NCBI GenBank assembly: GCA_037903475.1
Contig: JBAJFG010000421.1
Coordinates: 1-64,000 of the forward strand
Length of the DNA stretch: 64,000 nucleotides
Direction of reading: 5' to 3'
DNA from: Ancylostoma caninum
Taxonomy: Eukaryota > Nematoda > Chromadorea > Rhabditida > Ancylostomatidae
Below are positions 48,418 through 60,174 of the stretch, piece after piece. Positions within the stretch are counted from its first letter, which is position 1. Each line of letters opens with the position of its first letter. The translations under genes were made by a program, and so were the position numbers. A model generated the notes under the pieces. The model was not told the DNA's origin, did not search any database, and worked only from the letters and a program-made list of their open reading frames with translations.

Positions 48418-48945
48418 ATTTGGCGACAAGCTTCTCATCGCATCTGAAACTTGCTTGCCCAAAGGCTCGTCGACAACTTGTTTTCCCCTCTCTTGTCGAC
48501 AGGTTGTCGGTTTAAAAGCTTGCCTGCAACTTGTTTTTGCCCTTTCTCGCCGACAAGTTCTCGTCCGTATAAACTTGACGACAAATGGTTTTCGCCTTTT
48601 TCCACTGACAATCTATCAGCCGTAGAAAATTTCTGAAAGTCTGTGAGGCTTGCGGAAAATGCCTTGAATGTCATTCACTAGGTAACAAATGCTTTTCATC
48701 GTATGTTACGTTGGTAAGGGAGCACTCTGTCGTCGACAGGTTGTTCATCTTAGAGGTTGTCCACAACTTGTAAGGCCAAAAACTTTCTGACAAGTTGTCT
48801 TGCGGGAAACTTGCCCGAAACTTGTTTTTGGATGCCATGATGACGTTAAACTTGTCGACAACGATTTGCTAGCTAAGAGGTCGCTTGGATGTTGTTTTGG
48901 AGCAAAGGTTTGCCGAAGACTTGTTCTAGGGATTCTGTAGAGTCG
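48418..48945. repeat. Degenerate 54-bp minisatellite
   Basis: Units of about 54 bp recur, each with GACAA(G/C)TT-type and AACTTGTTTT(C/T)GCC-type blocks. Because 54 is a multiple of three, the minus strand at 48435-48674 reads as 18-residue repeats (VGEKGQKQVAGKLLNRQP next to VDKRGENKLSTSLWASKF). The second half (48725-48945) is more degraded. The reading frame may be only a by-product of the period. Confidence 0.75.
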
Positions 48946-50180
48946 AGCTAAGGCAACATATGCCTTTTGGGGAGCTGCTTTTTTCATCTACCGCTTCCTC
49001 CAGATGTGTTCCAATAAGTCCACTTTGTTCTATATTGTCTGGATTGTTGTATCGAAGCACAGTACACAGTAAAATAACGACTTACGGTCAATGAGATCAT
49101 TAAGGTACTACAATAGATTTTTCTAGAGCTTTTAGGAAGAGTTTGAAAGCATGATATGTCTACTAAAGGACCCATCCACTGTATTTTTTCATCTATGCGT
49201 GTACCGCACATTTATTGTGACTGAGCGTTCTGCGAGCTCTAAATTGACAGCATACAAAGTTGCACATAAAGTAATATTACATAATAAAGAGAGCATTACG
49301 GTATGATATGATTTGTCGCCGTTGTAATTTTCTCTACAGCATTTGGCTATTTGGTTACCTTCTGATTTCTGGACAGGTTCTATGATTCATTAAAAGCTAC
49401 ATAATATATTTACTGGTATGGACATAATATGCAACGTCTGGCACGATTATTGCAATTCTTTTATCATTCCTCTTGTACATTCTGGAACAAATGGAAAGCA
49501 CTGGGCCGGAAGGAAATTCCCGAGAGTTTTTTGCATTCTTTCCGGAAAAAATGAGGTCATCAAGCCATCAAATATTAACTCGGCAAATTAACTACCATTG
49601 TGCTCGCAGAGTGCGGTGAGGTTCTAGAACAAGCAGGTATTTTGGTCGAAGACGTGTTAAATGTTCATGTTGTCGTCGCTGTCAAAGAATTTTTCCTCGG
49701 ACCACGTTGATGATAAGAAATATGAACAGTGCTGTTCAAGAGGGATGATTTCCTCAATTCGTATAGCTTCTTTTCTCTGGGCAGGGTTTGTAATATGAGG
49801 CCTGGTGTCGTTGTGTGGCAAGTAATTTAGAGAAGTGAATCCTGTGGAACTTCTTCCCAGGTGACCACAAAAACCGAGGGGGCGGATGCAAGAGGCTGAG
49901 CCTAACTGTTGTTCACGAGTTACGCCACTCATCATCCATCCATATCCCATTGTTGCAGTCGACCAACATTCCTAGTCTCTCAAAAGCTTTGTAAAAATAG
50001 TGCTTATTTGTCAACGTACGTAATTCAAGAAGCATACGAGCAGCAGGAAGCATGAACCTCACACCGTAGACCTAATAATTTTTAAATTGCGGCCATTGTT
50101 CGCTGAAGACGTTCTGCAATGTAATAGAAACATCAATCTTTCATAAAAATTGCTCTTTAGCAAAGATCCAATTTTCTTCA
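48946..50180. other. No gene recognised
   Basis: Short frames only, for example the minus frame 49657-49950, with no recognisable motif. Confidence 0.3.
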
Positions 50181-50683
50181 GGGCCGGTAGCAAAGTGTCA
50201 TGGTGGCGAGATGAACTCCAAAACTCACCGCCACGCTTTAGGCGATGCATGCTAGCTAGCATGCTAGCTGGCTTGCATGCTAGCTCACATCCACCGAGTA
50301 TAAGATAGCAAATCATTGCCAGCCACGTCACTGCTAGAACACGCCTTTGCGAATAGAGGAGATCATCGCTCTGTTAGGAGCTGATCGCCTTCCCATGCTG
50401 TGGAAACAGTGCGAGAGGTGAGTAAACGCAGAATTAGCTATCCCGACCCTCCCACTCTGCGTCTACTCACCTCTCGCACTATTTCCACAGCTAGAGAAGG
50501 CGATCAGCTTCCGGAAGGGCGATGATCTCCTCTGTTCGCATATGCGTGCTCTAGCAGTGACGTGGTTGGCAGTGATAAGCTATCCTATAATCCGTTGATG
50601 TGAGCTGGCACCCAGTCATCGCCTAAAGCGTGGCGATGAGTTTTGGAGTTCATCTCACCGCCATGACACTTTACTGCGGGCCC
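50181..50683. mobile_element. Large foldback palindrome (~500 bp)
   Basis: The left arm (about 50181-50433) and right arm (about 50454-50683) are inverted copies around a ~20-bp centre near 50443. Sequences at the ends (AAAGTGTCATGG and its inverse CCATGACACTTT) and next to the centre (GTGCGAGAGGTGAGT and its inverse) both match. The left arm has a local GCATGCTAGCTAGCATGC insertion region absent from the right arm. No coding capacity. Confidence 0.92.
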
Positions 50684-52630
50684 AGATTTCCTCGTAGTCT
50701 TAGTAAGGACAGAGTAGGTGAACAGCTAAAAAAAACGTGGGGGGCAGTACTTTTCTGGAACCACTATATCAGCGAATATAATGGTTATAATATAATACAA
50801 TATAATGGTTCTCTCCCCCCCCCCCCCCCGCCTCCCTCCCCCACTCCACCAGAGTTAGGCTGTTTAAGCTGCTATTTCCTTACAGAGTATCTTAAATTTG
50901 GGGTTGCAGCTCCAGAAGCCATATTATCCAAGCCTCCGGGAAGCAAACTGGGGCCGCTGAACCAACGCTCAGTTGTAAGCAGACCCCGTGCCACTGGGAT
51001 CATCACAATTCACCAAAAAATTAAAATTTTAACCAGTGATTCCGAGTCGACCACGCTTACTCTAATTAGAATTTGTACTAGCATATTTGGTCAACATCGA
51101 ACTCAACATTGGGAGTTCTGTGGGCTAATGGGTTCGGTGCAATACCAACGCGATACCAACTCAAAAACCTTCAAGTTTTGTATGAAGCCTTTCAATCATT
51201 CCTTATTAATTGTTTTTATTTTACGTTGTTATTTTCCTTTAATCGCTCGAGGAGTGATGGATATGAAATGAACATTCGGATTGTTACCAATTCATCACGT
51301 TTGCATATGCAAAGACATTTACGTAGATCCAAACAACAATAAACCGACTGACATACATGCTACACCTACACGAAATCACATATTCGATCTCGGTTATGTC
51401 GGAGAAGCAAACGTTGAAACTGCGGATAATACAGGTGTGCATTGTGCACCTACTATACCTTACTTTAGCGTAAGTGAACCGACGTAGAGCAAGTGCACTC
51501 GCATTATCCTTTCTTTATTGTGACCACTACTTTCAACACTACATATTTTCCTTTCTCCTTCTTCAGCTTACGTATTTCCCTCTCTTCATCCTATTTTCCT
51601 TATTGTTTGAACACAAAAGAAACCCATACGAGACCCAGAATGTCGCAGTCTCAGAACTGGGTGGAAAATTTCAGAGAACTTTCGCTTCACGATCAGGTGC
51701 TTTCAAACCAGTTGCTCCCCACTGTTTAGTCTTTTTCTTACATATTCGTAAGACACCAGTCAGTTGCCACGTTTTCCGCTGTGAGCCGTTTCTCAAAGCC
51801 TATTTGAACTAACTACAATGTTCTAGTTTGTTGCATACTTAAAAATGGCCGTTGTTTTCTTCCGCGACATAACATCAATCTTCGCAACCCTCCTTCCCAC
51901 AATACCATTTCTGAACATACAGCAGTAGCTACGTAATTTTGTAATCCAGATACATGCTACATACATTTTAGCAGCTCGAGGATTTTTTACTCTTCGTGTT
52001 TAGATTCGATGTGGAGCGCCCTTTCATCTTTTTCAGCATCTTCTTGTTCCGATGCAAAGTCGAGTGTTAAATGAGGGATGCGATTGCACTTTGCTTCCAA
52101 AATAAGTAAAAAGTGCGCTGTACTCAGTTCGCTTGTTTCCTTGCAGGAATCTTCAAAAGAAAACACATTAAAACCTTGCACAAACAACAACTTAGGGGCT
52201 GAAAATGAGTATATTAACGGAGAAATTTGTTTACACCACGATGTCCTACTGGCCGAGTTCTAGTGTTTTGTCCCACTTCAAAAATGCATTAATTATCTAA
52301 ATGAGCATTCGATGATCTTTTCATGTACAAACATAAGATTTTTGGCCACATAATATTACAGTATGTATGACTCAAATATTAATTCATGTACCTAACCCAT
52401 GATGTGAACTCTTTCCTCTCGTGAATACACATCACAGTGGACGATCACAGTTTGCGAGGAAAAAGGGAGTTGATTTAGAATAGATGAAATAATATTTGTC
52501 TCCTGAGAAGTCTGTATTAGTCCGTTAACAAAGCGGAGAGAGTCAACAAAACAGGAGGACATCTGGGAACATCAACAAAAGAATAGTTCGGGAAATGGAA
52601 CTCATGAATCGTTCGTGCAGTAGTCTGGTA
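50684..52630. other. No gene recognised; poly-C at 50815-50829
   Basis: The long frame 50630-51271 begins inside the palindrome arm, runs through a poly-C tract (poly-Pro) and has no domain; I regard it as chance. Nothing else is supportable. Confidence 0.35.
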
Positions 52631-53072
52631 GCGTCTGTGACTTTGTCTGTGATCAGGACTGCAGTACGTTGTCGACAGGCTGATCACTGGATCATCTACA
52701 TCGTGGAATCTACAGAGAAAAATGTAAAATTTAGATGATGAGCCAGCCAGCCCATACTACGTCGTGGTCATGATAGGTAGCGCGCAGAGTTGGCTGCCGC
52801 ACGTGCGGTGCTTGCCTGCGTTTGAGTGATTCGATGGATATTGACCCATTGTCGTGACGATTTTGGCCGCATGCATCTACGTTTGGAACGGCACCACCGC
52901 GCGGCATCATACCGCCGCAGGCAGCATTCTCGAGCAAGGAATTGGCAGCGAACGTGCCGCTAACGGCGTCGCGTTCACGGTTTGCGGTGCCCGCAATCTC
53001 TCAAACGCACTGAAGCACCGAACGCACGTGCGGCAACTCTGCAGGCAGTCATAGGGCCAAAGTCACAGACGC
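52631..53072. mobile_element. Foldback/MITE with inverted ends
   Basis: A perfect 15-bp inverted pair GCGTCTGTGACTTTG at the edges and a longer inner pair (about 52785-52836 against 52993-53044, sharing GCCGCACGTGCG and GCGTTTGAG). The interior is G+C rich with CG-rich codon-like frames but no protein. Confidence 0.78.
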
Positions 53073-53218
53073 ACTCCCTTGGCTACTCCCTTCCCCTACC
53101 TTCAAGTGACTATATACTCAACCATCTTCAGATAACTTTCTGTGTTTCAAGTGAATCCGGGGCTGTAAAACGCGTTCTGAAAGAGTTCATTTATGGTATG
53201 GTAAAGTAATCTGACGTC

Positions 53219-54173
53219 TTTCGAAATTATTATCGTGCCAGCAAGGTTTGTTAGGTGGACGGATTTATTCTTCAGCCCGATGTTTTGACTAAATAGTCGT
53301 CTTCGGAGACCTAAAAGTGGCTCACCGTTTTTTATCTGTCTTCCAGACCGCCAAAAAAAAACCTTCCCTGGCCGGACTGCAAAATGATGTTGTCTTGGCA
53401 AGTATACCCAAGACAACATCAGGAAACAGTTGGTTAGGAATGGGCTCTACGATAGACAATGTGTATCAGAGCACTGCATAGTATGCCCGCACGAAAGGAA
53501 AGTGGTTGTGCAATGGTTGGGGTGATATATCAAATTGAATGCTTAGATTGCAACGCGCTGTATATGGAGGAAACCGGCAGAGTGCTTAATGTACGCATCA
53601 AGGAGCATATAGCGAGCAAGAGGCGAGGAAGTCTAATATCACCGCTTCGTAGACACAGGAGCGAAGCGTACTGTGAAAATGACTTCAATGTCAAATGCAC
53701 GATCTTGTCATGTGAGGCTGACATCTCGGTGAGAAAAGCGTTCAAATCGTGCTGGATTACTGTGAAGAATCGAGAAATGAACAACAAGAATGAGTGTTTT
53801 TCAATAACAAGTGACTTCTCACCCTTCGCATCATTATGCGAGCTATAGACTGTAGGTAACATCAAACGCGGACAGTGCGGCGTTTCTCACTTGTCAGCAA
53901 CGACAGTCACGAGTGGTGCGGACTAATCCGCAATAACGGTGGAATCAGTGGGGGTTCTTCTTTTGTCCTGCATGCTTTTCGAGGTAGCAAGTTTTTGGGA
54001 GGTGGTTGAGATTTAGCAGAGTGGGAGGAGACGTTTGGCGGTCTGGGACACAGATAAAAAAAACTCTGAGCCACTTTTAGGCCTACGAAGACGACGATTT
54101 AGTCGAAACGTCGGGCTGAAGAATAAATCCGTCCACTTAGCAAACCTTTCTGGCACAACAATAACTTGAAAGG
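53219..54173 (+). mobile_element. Penelope-like element fragment with inverted terminal blocks
   Basis: A ~134-bp block at 53219-53352 recurs inverted at 54038-54173 at roughly 80% identity, sharing GGACGGATTTATTCTTCAGC and its inverse. Between them lies the 3' part of a PLE frame, the GIY-YIG endonuclease. The RT part is absent. PLEs often carry such terminal (pLTR) blocks in inverted order from template switching. AATAAA is found at 54122-54127 in the right block. Confidence 0.87.
53420..53848 (+). pseudogene. PLE GIY-YIG endonuclease, one frameshift
   Basis: The upstream frame (from about 53424) reads RNGLYDRQCVSEHCIVCPHE, the Cys-rich linker that precedes the PLE endonuclease. After a shift near 53500 the other frame reads GVIYQIECLDCNALYMEETG and RVLNVRIKEHIASKRRGSL. 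It keeps GVIY, the C-x2-C pair, T-G-R and R-x-K-E-H, but the YIG strand reads Y-M-E. A conserved C-terminal block ends in NNKNECFSITSDFSPF. The domain is therefore nearly complete but broken by the shift and the Gly loss. Confidence 0.88.
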
Positions 54174-56111
54174 CTACGAAGAAATTCCAAGGTTTAAAGA
54201 AGAATTAACATGGAAGTAATCTGAAGTTTTCGTGTATAGTTATGCGTAAACTACGTGCCTTTACGTAATAGATCATGTTGTCTTAGCCATGAACATTTTT
54301 TTAGCTTGCTCAGGGAATTATTTATAAGGTACGACAGAAACACAGCGACTACTTTCGTGTCATGTTTATAAAACAGCATATATTTTTCAGTATTTTCATT
54401 TTAAAAAAGTAGTGGTTATGCTCCCCATTCAGACGTTGTTTATGTCTACTGTACCGAAATGGCATTAAGTATAGGCATAGCTTTTTTTAAAGAGTAGTTA
54501 TTTCATGTTTACATGAAGGCCATAGAAGAAGCTACAAGAATGTGATCTTTTGGACCCATTGTATATCCCTACCATAAACAGGAGGCGGAGGCTCGTACGG
54601 GTCAAAACTATAAATACAGCTGTACACGTATCAACCTAACCTCCGGATAGTTGTGGGATCGGTGACCTGCGTACTTTTTATTAATTATAAACACTTTCCA
54701 CTATTTTACGTAGTTGTTTCAAAAAAATCCTCCAATCGTATTTGGATTTCTCCGCACAAATGTTCCAACATTAAACATTAGACATCCTAAGGTTTTAACA
54801 GGGGTGACCAGTAGAAGCAAGCGTTTTCACCATCGCTGCGTTTCCCATAAAGGCACAGCCCAGTCCTGTTTAAGGGCTTGACAAACGTGACCATTGCAAG
54901 TGCATAGTTGCCTTATCTAGCTCTATTCTCATGCGTCAACTTCGCTTACTCTAACCAGTTGTATCATTTCTGTGAACTCTCCGTTGCAAGAGAAGTAGTA
55001 TTGTTAAAACCGAAACTGGATTTTTATTGTGCAAGAAAAAGTCTGCATCGTTGAGACGTGGATAATCAACTACTGCACAACTCGGCAAAGAGGAACTGTT
55101 ACAACAGCTACGCCTACGGTGCTCAACGACAACTGGAAATGTAGATTTTCCAAAGTAGTTCTTGATATTCGCCTATTCTGTAATTATTTTGTCACTTACG
55201 ATTAAAACCGTGTCAATATGCGAACTCTGCAACATTCTGGAAAAATTTACCGAGAAAACCCAAAACTAAGATGCTATGTTTGTCAACATAGGTCCCTGGG
55301 GCTTTCTCAGTCGCGACTTTTGATCTCAGAAAAGAAAGAGAATTTTTTTAAGCATTTTTTTCTTCAGCACCTCGTGATCAACACAGTTTACACAATCTCA
55401 TATTGAACTTATCAACTGCTTAATTAATCACATTTCCAGCCTCAAAGCGCAGGCTATACCACCTGAAATGCAGATATGATTAACCGACGAGAAAAGTTCA
55501 AGCTCAGTGCACCTCTCAATCCCGCCCACTGACCTGGCCCTCACAATGTGCTCTAGTTGGGGTAATCCATGAGTGGTAGCCATTTGCAGCCACTACTGGA
55601 GCAGTCATGGAAGGTGTCCCCTTTTCAGTGCTTCGATCTCTGCGTTCTTCGATCCTCCGTTCATCTGCTGGCGGGCCACGAGACACCCTTTCTCGCTAAT
55701 GATGTTGTGATGGTCATTCTTCAATTTCTGAGCATCATGTCCTCCCTATTTTCCAGACATCTGCACTCGTCCAAATAAACAAGTCATTTTAAAGAATTAT
55801 TTTTCGGCGAGAGGTGTTGTGTTTCAGTGGTCTATTGAGCAAGCAATTCTCTTTCAACAGCGCTACAGAGAAGCTCTCGAAGTTCCTCTCACCATAGATT
55901 CACCACTTTTTGCTCACTTCATTCTACATCGACCACTTCTATGTACTGCTTGCCCACGCATTTGCGTGGATCGTTTTTAAGCGAAAATATAATTAGTTTT
56001 TCAATGACTAGCAGAGTCCTGCCTCACATGACATTTAATCCATCTCATAAAGTTTCGCCAGTGATGCTTCGGTTTCATTGGTCTCATTGCTACTATAGCC
56101 TGAACGTGATC
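54174..56111. other. No gene recognised
   Basis: Frames at 55218-55406, 55569-55778 and 55941-56165 show no recognisable domain or exon structure. Confidence 0.3.
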
Positions 56112-56526
56112 TTAAAGGCAGAGGGCCACCTCGTTCTGCCTGTTGGATTTACCAACATATCCTAGACCTTCTGATCATGTTGATCCCTGGGATGTACATC
56201 AACAGGCACAGAAGCGCCGAAATCCCCATTTTTGAAAGGCTCGAACTGGGTAAAAATTTGGAGCCCGGAGGCGGATCGCTCCAAGCTGTGCTGGCTGCCT
56301 GCCACGGCTGCCGCGTTGGCCAACGAGTCTTGGCGTGTCCAATCGATAAGATCAACGGCTTCACATGTCAACCCGGGTTGGCAAACTGCTACAGACCCCG
56401 TCCTGGAAGACGGGTTTATAGACCATTCTGAGACCATTTATGTATACCGTTGGAACCACCGCGCCGAGTAGATGCAGAATCTGCTGTTAGCTGAACTACG
56501 AAAATGAGGAGGACCCCTGCCTTTAA
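56112..56526. mobile_element. TTAA-flanked MITE, copy 1
   Basis: Starts TTAAAGGCAGAGGGCCACCT and ends with GAGGACCCCTGCCTTTAA. TTAA at both edges suits a piggyBac-type target. The interior aligns with copy 3 (for example GTCCAATCGATAAGATCAACGG against the matching part of copy 3, and the TATACCGTTGGA block near the right end). It ends about 100 bp before the trans-splice acceptor of srsx-like gene 2, so it could supply promoter sequence. Confidence 0.85.
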
Positions 56527-56618
56527 GCATAATCAAAGCGACTGGATATCCATCACATTTTTCACGTTGTCCGTTGTTTTCACCGTCAGAAGTTTTTGTC
56601 CGTCTATTGTCAACTGTT

Positions 56619-56625
56619 CTTCCAG
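56619..56625 (+). promoter_or_regulatory. Likely trans-splice acceptor of srsx-like gene 2
   Basis: CTTCCAG stands 17 nt before the start codon at 56643, in the position corresponding to that of gene 1. Confidence 0.5.
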
Positions 56626-56642
56626 AAACTTCATACCTCGCT

Positions 56643-56752
56643 ATGTATTATCCGCCAATTATTCCTGTTCCATACCAAGTGTTCTACATACTTATTCCGA
56701 CTATAAGTATTATTGGGAATGCGTTAATTGTCTACGTCACCATTCGCTCAAG
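56643..56752 (+). CDS. srsx-like chemoreceptor 2, exon 1 (TM1)
   Basis: Encodes MYYPPIIPVPYQVFYILIPT followed by ISIIGNALIVYVTIRS. It is closely similar to exon 1 of receptor 1, with the same donor phase (AG|GTAAGT making Arg). The start was chosen at the ATG after the putative acceptor; an upstream ATG at 56574 in the same frame is less likely because receptor 1 starts at the equivalent place. The following intron of 2.8 kb begins with an (ATTC)n tract. Confidence 0.84.
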
Positions 56753-56777
56753 GTAAGTAACAGTTAGCTTATTCACA

Positions 56778-56905
56778 CTATTCATTCATTCATTCATTCA
56801 TTCATCCATTCATCAATCCATTCATTCCCTTAATCATTCATTCATTCATTCAGTCCATTGATTCGTTCATTCATCCATTCGTTCATTCATTCATTCATTC
56901 GAACA
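56778..56905. repeat. (ATTC)n microsatellite in intron 1 of srsx-like gene 2
   Basis: About 30 units, interrupted by ATCC and AGTCC variants. Confidence 0.93.
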
Positions 56906-59548
56906 CACTCTTGATACACCTAACAAAGAAAGAGAACGCTGGGAACCACCTAATTGGAGCGTGTGCCCAGAAGAAATAAAACCTCTGACATTCCATGGTA
57001 GTCAGCACAAACAAAACTATAAATTCCGTGAACTGTGAACTGTTATGGTGCAAAGCAGACGTCATTCTGCTCCCACGAATTCTTCGCAAAACAACAAAGT
57101 CGCGTACGAGGGCGGTGGGGAGTCCGGCTGCTGGCCATGAGAAGTTGGGATCCATCCTGTGCATAATTCGTCCCACCATTTTGTTATTGAAGTTGAAAAA
57201 AGACCCCACTCAGAATAATTGTTCCCAGTACTTTTACGGTCGGTCTGAGCACATAATAGGAATGCGGCGGAGGTAAATAGGTGCACCAGACAGTCTTCTT
57301 TCCCGTAAAGGAACAGCATCATACCATCAAACGCACATTTCGAGATCCAAAATTGAAGGGAACTTTGAAATCCCGAAGAACTGTCGTATGTTTATGCACA
57401 TACCGCAAAAATTCTGACCCTAGGAGAGAATTGTTGACTTTTGGTTGTTCATGTTCAGGCAGCGAACCTCTTGTGATATTTTACGCTGACGCTTGAACTC
57501 CGCGAGAAAAAGCAGAAATTTTCACATGAAAATAATCGAAATATACCTAGTTCACCGAAATTCATGAAAATTTTCAAAATTTCCTTTCTCTGGAATGGCT
57601 CAAATGGAAGGCAGTGAATCCTATTGGAGATTCACCAATAATTATTTCCAAAAATCCCAAATTTTTTGATAAAATGCTGGATATCGCGGGTGTTTTATGC
57701 CACATACCATGAAACCACTTATTGCCAGAGCATAAGTAGGACTCTACCAGATGCACCTGTATAACCACATAAAGGTCCTGAAGAGGAAATCTGCAGATTG
57801 TGGATGTGAATATGTTCCCAAAGGGTAGGTTTCCAGAGTTCGGCGGATTTCTAATCGGCTACAGAGTGGAGGACCCGCGTCGGTCGCACTCACTTATTCT
57901 GCGACACTATGATTGTCTGCGCGTCCACACACTTCAATGATGCCAATGCTCTCACTCGCAATCAATCTTCCTCTCGATTCCTGTTTAGACCTGTCTAAAC
58001 AGGTGACACGACGCGTGCGAGGTGCTGTAATCGCGTGTAAGGAACGTTGGAGCGTGTAAAAACGTGTCAGGAGTCCACCAGCTGCCCTATGGTTCGACAC
58101 TTTGTTTTGTGAAAAAAAAAAAACTAAGTTCTTATCTCCCAACACCAAGACATTCCTGAAAATCTACTAAGCAATGAGACTAGAGGCCACATGCGTCCAG
58201 AGATTATCCAGAGTAGTTACATATATCAACACCCCACAAATTTACCCATCATTAATAAGGAGATCAACACGTTTACCCCAGCTAATCTCAATAGTGGATC
58301 CATGCTCAGAGGTAAATTCGGTGAAGGGGAAATTAAGGCAAAGAATCGCTGGGTGGTGTGCTTCTGATAGAGTTGTTTGAAGATCTGAGGTGACTACGTT
58401 GCTGTTGTTGGACATATGCTTAGTGAATGTCGGCATTTTGCATAACAGTTTGGTTGTTGTTGAGCGTTATTTAAGAATTGTCATGACACCATCACTGCAT
58501 TAACGTGACATCTGTGATAACGTTGTTTGGGCCGAGAAGAAAGAAACAACACATCCGAGCAAATTCTCGGTGTACATCCTTACATCTTCATGGGACAAAA
58601 ATTAAAGAGGGGTGGGAAATAATACAGATTATCAGGATCAGCCTATCAGAAAACCCTCCTTCTATGGGAGTTTTTGGATGGTAAATAGAAGGAGAGAGTA
58701 AGAAAAGGAAAATTTGAAATTTTTTAGCTTGTCTCCAAAGATTTCGGTCCCCAAACTGGAGGATACCCGGTCTTCTCCCACGCTCCACTTGTGTTTTCGC
58801 AATGGCTGCGTGGAAAACGTTGATTTCGAAAAATATTAGGCTTTTGCCTCCTGCCATGTCTCGTAGGTGATGTTTTAGATTTTTTTCTGTAGCGATCCAT
58901 AAGAACTCCCATTTTGTTCTATTCATCATATTCATGAATACTTCCAGAACCTTTCCGCTCTATATTTCGCGCTTCTCCACATTTTCTCACATGTTGACTC
59001 CTTCCTCTGATCCGAAATTTTTGCAAAAATTCCTGCACTTAAATAAAATTTGGTATTCATATTGCCTTACATGCATAAAAAGATTATCATATAAGAAAAC
59101 CGGTGCGCACAGCAGGACTCAATCATCTCCCTAGTCCAACCCGACAACTCGATTACATCTTTCTTAGGCCAGCAATTTCATTCAAATTCAAACGGATGGT
59201 AGGATCCGTTCCGATCTCCGAAGACGGATCTTGTCAAAAAAGTGAAAGGTTCCTGTTTGTTCAGAATTGACCCGCTTCTTCTTCACTGTGAATATGCCGC
59301 TTTTCAAACCTGTGGAAAAATAAAAATATTTTCTTGCCACATAGGTCATCAAAATATTGACACATTCAACAGTAGACCCTACCCGAATTGACTTAATTCA
59401 AAATCAATGGGATCAGCGCCTCAACAGCAGCAACCTGAAAAAGCTGTGGATAACAGCATAGATACATAGTTCATTCAGAAACCACTTCCTTATTGCGCCA
59501 AATCTGCAGACTCGTGATGTTTCCGGAACTAATCATGCTCCATTTCAG
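56906..59548 (+). other. Remainder of intron 1 of srsx-like gene 2
   Basis: Holds a short perfect hairpin CTGTTTAGAC-CT-GTCTAAACAG at 57982-58003 and several unassigned short frames. The ~2.8-kb length compares with 1.1 kb in gene 1, so insertions have probably lengthened it. Confidence 0.5.
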
Positions 59549-59647
59549 GCGTCTTCGAAGTGCCTGCAATATATTTATCGGATTAATATCTCTCGGCGAC
59601 CTTCTGCATATGTTTGCTCAATACGTCATGATCATCTCACATAATCT
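59549..59647 (+). CDS. srsx-like chemoreceptor 2, exon 2 (TM2)
   Basis: Acceptor CATTTCAG ends at 59548; it encodes RLRSACNIFIGLISLGDLLH followed by MFAQYVMIISHNL, with 99 nt and phases equal to exon 2 of receptor 1. The donor CT|GTGAGT is canonical. No TM3 exon could be found between here and the window end, so the gene is truncated or its remaining exons lie beyond 64 kb. Confidence 0.86.
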
Positions 59648-60174
59648 GTGAGTCCCTTTGTCAAAATATTTCAGAATCGGAGCAATTTTTCCTTTTCCTT
59701 GTTTCAGTATCAAATGAGTAGTCCCTCCTTGAAGGGCTCCTATTGAAGGGGCTATCGAAACTTTAACCTCGTCAGCGGATGCAATAACAGTGAGGAAGGG
59801 GAAGACGTGTTCAAAGACGTTGTCCAACAGCGGCTCTAACCTTTCTTTTTCACATCTCATTAGACCAGGATAGGCATAGTTTGGCTTTATTTACAAACAA
59901 CTAGGGAGATAATTGCTTTCTCCCACTTAGCATTGGATAAAAGTAATGATATGGTATCAGTGTTCTTATGCATGCATGACTAAATAGCATTAGCGTTTCC
60001 TGCGAATGGCAGTCACGCTTATGATTAAATTGACTTTTATTGTAACGTATTACATATAAGTAATAGTTTCTGAGAGGTAATTCAATTCTCTCTACTGTAA
60101 ATTCGATCGTACAATCGCCTTTACTAGAATGTCAGGCTCTGAGACTCACGATGAAGAATAGACTGCATTAGATT

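Noticed and set aside
48435..48987. Treating the two minus frames as a real repeat-protein gene
   Set aside because: The frames are interrupted between 48675 and 48744, and the second half lacks clear repeats; a minisatellite explains the pattern without coding.
50630..51271. The longest open frame in the window (213 codons, + strand)
   Set aside because: It starts inside the right arm of the palindrome, passes through a poly-C tract giving a Pro run, has no domain and no splice signals; length is due to chance.
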